A stretch of 11,111 bases of DNA, taken from contig CALZAJ010000033.1 in the NCBI GenBank assembly GCA_945613785.1, positions 1 through 11,111 of the forward strand. Reading direction: 5' to 3'. The DNA comes from an uncultured Verrucomicrobiota bacterium. Its GTDB lineage: Bacteria > Verrucomicrobiota > Kiritimatiellia > RFP12 > UBA1067. Under the pieces are notes generated by a model. It was not told the DNA's origin. It ran no database searches and saw only the letters and a program-made list of their open reading frames with translations. This document shows positions 6,135 through 11,111 of this stretch, piece by piece (the stretch's first letter is position 1; each line of letters starts with the position of its first letter). Position numbers and translations under genes: made by a program.

Positions 6135-6842
6135 ATGAATTTAAACAAGAAGAAGCTGGTCCTCTCGGCTGTCGGGGTTGGTGTTTGTCTCTCGGTCCTT
6201 CTCGCCGTGTTGCGGGTATGCGGAACGCGGGACGTGTCCTCCGATGCGGCGAAGGTCCCTGAAGTCCAGACGGTCGTGCGAACCGAGACGGTGACGCTCA
6301 CAAACTTCGTTGAAGAGGTCGTGACGGTGACGAACGTCGTGACGGTGACGAACGTCGTCGAACTCAAGCCGCCGGCCCGCATCCTTTCGTTGCGCAAGAC
6401 GGCGCCTTATGTCGTCACGAGCGACACGTTGCCGGCCGACCAGCTGTTGCAGCGGCTGTCCAAACAGGGTGCGCGCGTGGTCCGCGTCTATCCCGCCTCG
6501 CGTGCGTTGGTGGAGGCCACGGATGCGATGGTGGCCGGCATGGGTGAGGAGTCTGGTCTGTACCGTGTTGAGCCGCTGGCGGCGGAGGACAAGGTCGGCG
6601 TGGGCATCCTGCCCCTGACGACGGCGGGCGAGAAGGCGAAGCCGCAGGAGGTTGCGATTCGCGTTTATCCGATCAGCTCGATCGACGTTGGCCAGATCGT
6701 CACGGCGGTCCAGCGTCTGGACGGGGAGGCCTCGGCGCAGATCATCGAGGGCCGTCCGGTCGTGTTGGCGAAGATTTCAACGGGTGTGGTGCTTGAGTTG
6801 GCGCGTCGTGGAGACGTTCGTCGCATTGAAAGGGACAGGTAA
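6135..6842 (+). CDS. Bitopic membrane protein with VTVTN repeat and two similar C-terminal modules
   Basis: Not recognised as a known family. The protein has 235 residues. A lysine-rich N-terminus (NLNKKK) and a single hydrophobic segment at about 8-27 make it a signal-anchor or uncleaved signal protein with the rest outside the cytoplasm. Residues 50-75 are a low-complexity linker of VTLTN/VTVTN repeats. Two modules follow, at about 90-147 and 172-233; both have an RVYP string and end in a similar helix-strand pattern (SRALVEATDAMV...YRVEP and RPVVLAKISTGVV...RRIERD). This pattern resembles propeptide/inhibitor-I9-like small domains, which is a guess. The gene is 3 nt upstream of the large GT-C/TPR gene and probably co-transcribed, suggesting a partner in the same envelope process. 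It has its own leaderless promoter. Confidence 0.75.
   Translation: MNLNKKKLVLSAVGVGVCLSVLLAVLRVCGTRDVSSDAAKVPEVQTVVRTETVTLTNFVEEVVTVTNVVTVTNVVELKPPARILSLRKTAPYVVTSDTLPADQLLQRLSKQGARVVRVYPASRALVEATDAMVAGMGEESGLYRVEPLAAEDKVGVGILPLTTAGEKAKPQEVAIRVYPISSIDVGQIVTAVQRLDGEASAQIIEGRPVVLAKISTGVVLELARRGDVRRIERDR
6318..6358 (+). repeat. 18-bp perfect tandem repeat, 2.3 copies, in coding sequence
   Basis: The unit GTCGTGACGGTGACGAAC at 6318-6335 is repeated exactly at 6336-6353, and a third copy begins at 6354. Because 18 is a multiple of 3 it stays in frame, encoding repeated VTVTNV. A diverged copy (GACGGTGACGCTCACAAAC) lies just upstream at 6287-6305. Confidence 0.9.
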
Positions 6843-6845
6843 GAG

Positions 6846-9800
6846 ATGCAAGATTCCAAGAAGGCTCTGTTGACGGACGTCGTGATTGCGGTCGTCCTCG
6901 GTCTAATCGCCGCGGTTCTGTTCATGACCTCGACGGCGGATTACATCTATCCGGGTGAGAGCGCCCATCTGGCCGCGCTGTGGAACGGGCTCGACGTCTC
7001 GACCTTCCGGCCCTATCCGCTGATGGCGGCCTTCGCCGAGGGTGGCACCAACGCGATCATGTGGAAGTGCGGTGTGCTGACGACGGTGTTCCTCTACGTG
7101 CTGTTCGTCTTCTTCGTGCGCTATCGCATCAGCGAGGAGGATGCGAGCGAGCACACCGTGGCGGCGACGCGTGTCGGCGGGGTGGTCCTGGCCGTCGTGT
7201 TCATGCTGACGCCGGCCGTCCGTGAGGCAGCCTCCCACCTCGAGCCCCGTCTCTTCGACTTCATGTGGGCGATGCTCGCCTTCGTGCTGATCGCGGTCTA
7301 TTCGTGCATGCCCAAGTGGATCGGCTGGCTCTTCGTGATTCTGTCCGCGACGGTCGCCGGCTGCGGCGTGGCGGATTCCCCGCTGACGATGATGCTCCTG
7401 CCGCTGTATTTCGTCGCCGTCTGGAGCGTGGCGTCGCCGCGCGGTCGTCGTCCTTATGGTGTCGCTGCGCTCTTCCTGCTCGTCTACCTGCTGGCGATGT
7501 TCCTCTACGTCAAGGGCTCCGTCGGTGACATGACGGAGTACCTGCAGGCGCAGAAGGCGGCCGTGAAGTTCTATTTCCAGGCGAAGAACTGGGTCCTCGT
7601 CCTGGCCCTTGCGACGGTTCCGTTCGCGATCTGCCTGATGGCCTGCCGCAAGTCGCTGAGCCATGAGAGCGGCCTCTCGCAGTGGATGTTCCACCTGGTG
7701 CTCACGCTGGTGACCGTCCTGACGGTCGCGACGCCGCTTTCGCCGTCGGTCCTGATGGATGCGTCGGGCGTGTTCCCGGTGGCGACGAGCGCGTTCGTGG
7801 CGATCACCGCGGGCTATCTCGCGACCTACTGGTGGCTGCTCTTCAAGTCGGCATTCCGCGTCAACGAGTCTCTCGAGGAGGAGTCCACCGCGCGCTTCAG
7901 CCGTCCGATCGCCTGTGTCGCCGGCGGCGTGCTGGTTGTGGCCGTGGTCGGTTCCGGTCTCATCAACCTCTTCACCTTCGACCGCGATTCCGGTCGTTTC
8001 GTGACCCTTGTCGCCGAGAACATCCTTGCGGAGATGGGCGATCGCACCTGGCTCGTGACGGACGGCACGATCGACGACAACCTGCGTTTCGCGGCCCGTG
8101 CGGAGCCCGGTCGCGAGCTCAACATCATCTCGCTGACGCGCGATGCCGACAAGGACTACATCGCCGCCTTGACCGAGCTCGTGAAGGAGAAGAAGATCGG
8201 CGGCGAGAACAACGGCGACCTGCTGCTCTCCCTCTCCATCGGCGTATTGCCGTTCGTCCAGGACTGGTTCGCCATGGACACCAACGTATCCCGTCAGGTG
8301 GCGGTCTTCGGCGTTCCCGACCTCTGGTATTCCGCGCAGCTCACGGCCGTCCCCGAATTCCTGGTCTTCGGTGCCGATTCGTCCAGGAAGCCCGACTGGA
8401 GCAAGAGTGAGGCTCTCCTCAAGGCGCTGCCGGCGCCGAAGGGCTGGGGCAGCTATCAGCTTTGGCGTGAGACGAATCCCGTCAAGCACCTTCGCCTCGA
8501 GCTGCGCCGCTACCTGGGTCTCATGGCCAATGACCGCGGCGTCTGGCTGCAGGAGAACGGGAACGACGACGAGGCCTTCAAGATGTACGACCTTGCGTTG
8601 GAGACGATGGACCGCGACAACATCAGCGCCCTCGTCAACATCCTCGTGATGGGCGACAAGGGGCATCCCAAGGCTGCCGCCCGCAAGCGTGATCTCTTCG
8701 GACGTCTCCAGGCGATCGTCAAGGACGAGTCCCGTCGCTACATCCTGCAGGGCCTCAGCAAGTACTACGGTTACATCCGTGATGCCCAGTACTTCGCCCG
8801 CAACGGCTATGCGTGGGCGCGTTCCGGCCGTCCGGGCGAGGCGTTGGCGCAGGTTCGTCGCGCGCTCGATCTCGTGGCGACCGACAACCGTCATGCACTC
8901 CTGAACATGATGGCTTCGCTGTATGCGGCCGACAACGACCGGCACAAGTCGCGCGAGACCTACGAGTCCGTCCTTGCGCAGGATGCCGACAACCACGACG
9001 CGCTCATGGGCCTGATGCGTCTTGAGCTGATGGACTGCAATTCCGAGAAGGCCGCCGAATACCTCGAACGCGTCACCAAGCTGAACGGTGATGATCCGCG
9101 CGGACAGCTTGAGCTTGCGATGCTCCACATGATGCGCAACGAGCTGGACGAGGCGAAGAAGGTGATCCGCAAGACGACGGACGCCGATCACGGCAATCTC
9201 CAGGCCTGGTCGATGCTCGCGATGGTCACGATCCAGCAGATCGACGCGACCAAGGATGCGATCGAGGCCAAGAAGCTCGAGCGCCAGCTGCGTGACGAGA
9301 TTCTCGCCACGATGGAAAAGCAGGCGCGCAACCCGTCCGACTACTATCTCCAGACGACCCGCGCGTTCATCCTGCTCCGCCAGGGCGAGGAGAAGCGTCG
9401 CGCTGCCCGTGACGCCTTCGCCGCCGCCGCCAAGGAGCGTCCCGACATTGCCGGCACGACCGACCTCGTCCTCGGGCTCGACATCTCGCTCGACGACAAG
9501 GCCGAGGCCGAGAAGCATGCGCGCGACGTGCTCCGTCGCAACCGCAAGGCGCCGCTTGCGAACTACGTGATGGGTTCGCTGGCGCTTCATCGCGGACAGC
9601 TTCGCGAGGCCGAGGAGTTCCTCCGTCGCAGCGTCAATACGCAGAAGCCCGCCGCCCTGGCGCTCAACGACCTCGCCGAGGTTCTCCGTCGCCGGAAGGA
9701 ATTCGCCGAGGCCGAGAAGTATGCGCGCAAGACCGTCGAGGTCGCGCCGAGCCTCTACGTCGCGTGGGAGACGCTCGCGTCCATTCTGCTCGATGCGAAC

Positions 9801-10031
9801 AAGGATCTCGACCAGGCCGAGGAGTACGTCAACAAGGCCGTCGAGCTCTCGAAGGGCGCCGATGGCAAGGCGAGCGACATCCGTATGGTCATCTCCCAAA
9901 TCCGCGTCCTCCTCGCCCGCAAGGACCTGATTCACGCGAAGTCCGCCATGCGCATGGTTGACAACCGCATCGGCGAGCTCTCCGACTACGAGCGTGCCGA
10001 ATACGAGGAACTGAAGAAGAGTGCTCGCTAA
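6846..10031 (+). CDS. Large polytopic GT-C-like membrane protein with C-terminal TPR repeats
   Basis: A 1061-residue protein. Residues 10-27 start about eleven hydrophobic segments (near 74-92, 107-124, 137-155, 157-175, 179-195, 203-222, 248-266, 281-297, 308-334 and 354-376). The first outer loop has TADYIYPGESAHL (30-42) followed by a PYPL string (56-59), reminiscent of the acidic first-loop motif of GT-C and DUF2723-type membrane glycosyltransferases. The middle soluble part (about 380-545) contains LLLSLSIGVLPF (459-470) and FGVPDLWY (488-495). From about 560 to 1040 it is helical with TPR-like units, clearest around 660-715, 755-775, 905-930 and 940-1000 (EAEEFLRRSV, EAEKYARKTVEVAP, QAEEYVNKAVEL). 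A glycosyltransferase role is an inference from topology. It starts 3 nt after the previous stop with only AGG as Shine-Dalgarno, and its stop overlaps the next gene's GTG. Confidence 0.78.
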   Translation: MQDSKKALLTDVVIAVVLGLIAAVLFMTSTADYIYPGESAHLAALWNGLDVSTFRPYPLMAAFAEGGTNAIMWKCGVLTTVFLYVLFVFFVRYRISEEDASEHTVAATRVGGVVLAVVFMLTPAVREAASHLEPRLFDFMWAMLAFVLIAVYSCMPKWIGWLFVILSATVAGCGVADSPLTMMLLPLYFVAVWSVASPRGRRPYGVAALFLLVYLLAMFLYVKGSVGDMTEYLQAQKAAVKFYFQAKNWVLVLALATVPFAICLMACRKSLSHESGLSQWMFHLVLTLVTVLTVATPLSPSVLMDASGVFPVATSAFVAITAGYLATYWWLLFKSAFRVNESLEEESTARFSRPIACVAGGVLVVAVVGSGLINLFTFDRDSGRFVTLVAENILAEMGDRTWLVTDGTIDDNLRFAARAEPGRELNIISLTRDADKDYIAALTELVKEKKIGGENNGDLLLSLSIGVLPFVQDWFAMDTNVSRQVAVFGVPDLWYSAQLTAVPEFLVFGADSSRKPDWSKSEALLKALPAPKGWGSYQLWRETNPVKHLRLELRRYLGLMANDRGVWLQENGNDDEAFKMYDLALETMDRDNISALVNILVMGDKGHPKAAARKRDLFGRLQAIVKDESRRYILQGLSKYYGYIRDAQYFARNGYAWARSGRPGEALAQVRRALDLVATDNRHALLNMMASLYAADNDRHKSRETYESVLAQDADNHDALMGLMRLELMDCNSEKAAEYLERVTKLNGDDPRGQLELAMLHMMRNELDEAKKVIRKTTDADHGNLQAWSMLAMVTIQQIDATKDAIEAKKLERQLRDEILATMEKQARNPSDYYLQTTRAFILLRQGEEKRRAARDAFAAAAKERPDIAGTTDLVLGLDISLDDKAEAEKHARDVLRRNRKAPLANYVMGSLALHRGQLREAEEFLRRSVNTQKPAALALNDLAEVLRRRKEFAEAEKYARKTVEVAPSLYVAWETLASILLDANKDLDQAEEYVNKAVELSKGADGKASDIRMVISQIRVLLARKDLIHAKSAMRMVDNRIGELSDYERAEYEELKKSAR

Positions 10032-11111
10032 TCTCCTCCTCGCCGCCGCGTTTCAGGTCGGACCGTTCTACGAGCAGAAGCCCGCAGAGGAGTATTTCGC
10101 GGTCCGACCGTTTTACGCGCAGGAGGGGGAGACGACAGACGTCCTTTGGCCGCTCTTCACCGCCCATCGCGACTGGTGGCGGTTCTGTTTCATCGTCAAC
10201 TGGCAAGACGATCCGGAGACGGATGGCTATCAGTTCTCGGTCGTCCCGTTCTGGTTCAACGGGAAGGACGCCGAGGGTTCCTATGCGGGGCTTTTCCCGC
10301 TCTACGGTCACCATCCTCACATCGGCATGGTGTACGATCTCGACTTCGCCCTCTGGCCGCTCTGGCACCGCTACAAGATGCCGCGCGCCGTCTGGCGTGA
10401 CGGACGCCGCGAACAGGAGTGGATGACCTCGAACGCCGTCCTCTTCCCGTTCGTCAGCTGGCGATCCGACGGTTCCTGGGGCGTCTGGCCGCTTTATGGC
10501 GTCAACCACCAGCGCGAATCCGACCACCGCTATTTCCTCTGGCCGTTCGTCTCCTGGGCGTCCTATCGCGAGGACCGCGATACCGCGGGGGCCGGTTATT
10601 CCTGGACGGTGATGCCGTTCTACGGACGCGTCCGCCGTCAGTACGAGCAGCAGGATTCCTTCCTGCCGCCGTTCTTCTCCGTCGCCACGACCTGGTCGAA
10701 GCGTCCGTCGCCCGCCGACGCGCCGGTGAATTCAGGCCCCGAATCCGTCCGCATCCGTGCGCCGTGGCCGCTGGTCGAGTTCGAGTACACGCCCGTGCGC
10801 CAGCGTCTGAGCATCTGGCCGTTCTATGAGACGGACACGCATTTCGACTACACGAAGGGCGAACAGACCTCGCACGTGACGCGCTTCGGCTGGAAACTCA
10901 TCGAGCTTTATGACGACGAGACGCGCGTGTTCCCGTTCTACGCGTCCGGCCGCGACCACTTCCGTCTCTGGCCCCTCTGGGAGACGGAGGAGAAGGGGGA
11001 GGTGAAGGAACGTCGCGTGCTCGGTCTGTTTCCGATCCGCTGGGTGCCGCAGATCGATCGCAACTGGTCGAAGTTCTGGACGTTTTACGAGCACAGGTCC
11101 TGTCCGCTCTA
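10021..11111 (+). CDS. WPLY-repeat protein, cut by the window edge
   Basis: The frame stays open from GTG 10021 to the last base (363 codons plus TA), so the gene is truncated, or ends exactly here if the last codon is TAA or TAG. Upstream in frame there is a TGA at 10012-10014, so GTG 10021 is the first possible start; GAGGAA at 10005-10010 could serve as Shine-Dalgarno. It overlaps the end of the TPR gene by 11 nt. Residues 2-11 are hydrophobic (LANLLLAAAF), a short possible signal peptide. The body has about 16 copies of an aromatic-Pro motif of the form [LFV]-[WF]-P-[LF]-[YFW], with Pro at 15, 30, 44, 76, 93, 113, 143, 157, 175, 199, 217, 250, 267, 305, 318 and 338. Codons and GC match the neighbours. 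The function is unknown; an all-beta repeat, perhaps an outer-membrane or surface structure, is inferred. Confidence 0.8.
   Translation, partial: MLANLLLAAAFQVGPFYEQKPAEEYFAVRPFYAQEGETTDVLWPLFTAHRDWWRFCFIVNWQDDPETDGYQFSVVPFWFNGKDAEGSYAGLFPLYGHHPHIGMVYDLDFALWPLWHRYKMPRAVWRDGRREQEWMTSNAVLFPFVSWRSDGSWGVWPLYGVNHQRESDHRYFLWPFVSWASYREDRDTAGAGYSWTVMPFYGRVRRQYEQQDSFLPPFFSVATTWSKRPSPADAPVNSGPESVRIRAPWPLVEFEYTPVRQRLSIWPFYETDTHFDYTKGEQTSHVTRFGWKLIELYDDETRVFPFYASGRDHFRLWPLWETEEKGEVKERRVLGLFPIRWVPQIDRNWSKFWTFYEHRSCPL

Noticed and set aside
6903..9935. A 1010-codon open frame on the minus strand
   Set aside because: It lies wholly opposite the GT-C/TPR gene. The plus frame has clear membrane segments and TPR motifs, while the antisense product is Arg/His/Glu-rich with no recognisable domain. 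Long antisense frames are a side effect of GC-rich codon bias.
10146..10829. Two plus-strand ATG frames (10146-10400 and 10419-10829)
   Set aside because: They are in another frame of the region covered by the GTG-started WPLY-repeat gene, which stays open for the full 1091 nt with a clear repeat pattern.
1..11111. CRISPR arrays, insertion sequences, attachment sites or defence genes
   Set aside because: No regularly spaced repeats, transposase, integrase or terminal inverted repeats were seen. Intact tRNA 3' ends without a duplicated copy give no sign of integration.

Overview
The window is a GC-rich, entirely plus-strand bacterial chromosome segment, densely packed and with no mobile elements. 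It holds two tRNAs, RNase P RNA, five complete protein genes of assignable family, one complete protein gene of unknown function, and one partial gene of unknown function at the right edge. The mix points to a PVC-group bacterium, most likely Verrucomicrobiota/Kiritimatiellota-like. The basis is a CT398-type zinc-ribbon coiled-coil protein, a very large membrane GT-C-like/TPR protein, a repeat-rich [LFV]-[WF]-P-[LF]-[YFW] protein, and short VTVTN-repeat linkers. This placement is an inference; no 16S or similar marker is present.

Layout. (1) 93-1453: a promoter drives tRNA-Thr(CGT), then tRNA-His(GTG) 3 nt later. Directly after the His CCA end comes the Shine-Dalgarno and GTG start of a C4 zinc-ribbon protein, and 9 nt after its stop begins the P1 helix of RNase P RNA (rnpB), which ends in a T-run. 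This looks like one stable-RNA/mRNA transcription unit in which RNase P RNA is transcribed with its own substrates. (2) 1502-2665: a monocistronic pyrB (aspartate carbamoyltransferase) with its own promoter and a strong Shine-Dalgarno. (3) 2711-6105: a three-gene operon, each junction an ATGA overlap. It comprises a MetX-MetW fusion (homoserine O-acyltransferase plus MetW methyltransferase-fold domain), cysE/epsC (serine O-acetyltransferase), and an endonuclease/exonuclease/phosphatase-family protein. MetX and CysE make the two activated acceptors for sulfide, so this is a sulfur amino-acid operon. (4) 6119-11111: a second operon of a bitopic membrane protein with a VTVTN tandem repeat and two similar C-terminal modules, then a 1061-residue polytopic GT-C-like protein with a long TPR tail, then the truncated WPLY-repeat protein. 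Together they look like a cell-envelope set; its substrate is unknown.

Promoter architecture is uniform. All four recognisable promoters carry an extended -10 of the form TGN-TATAAT (one TATACT). Two of them, before metXW and before the 6135 gene, sit so close to the ATG that the transcripts should be leaderless or nearly so, with no Shine-Dalgarno. Leadered (pyrB) and leaderless genes therefore coexist side by side.
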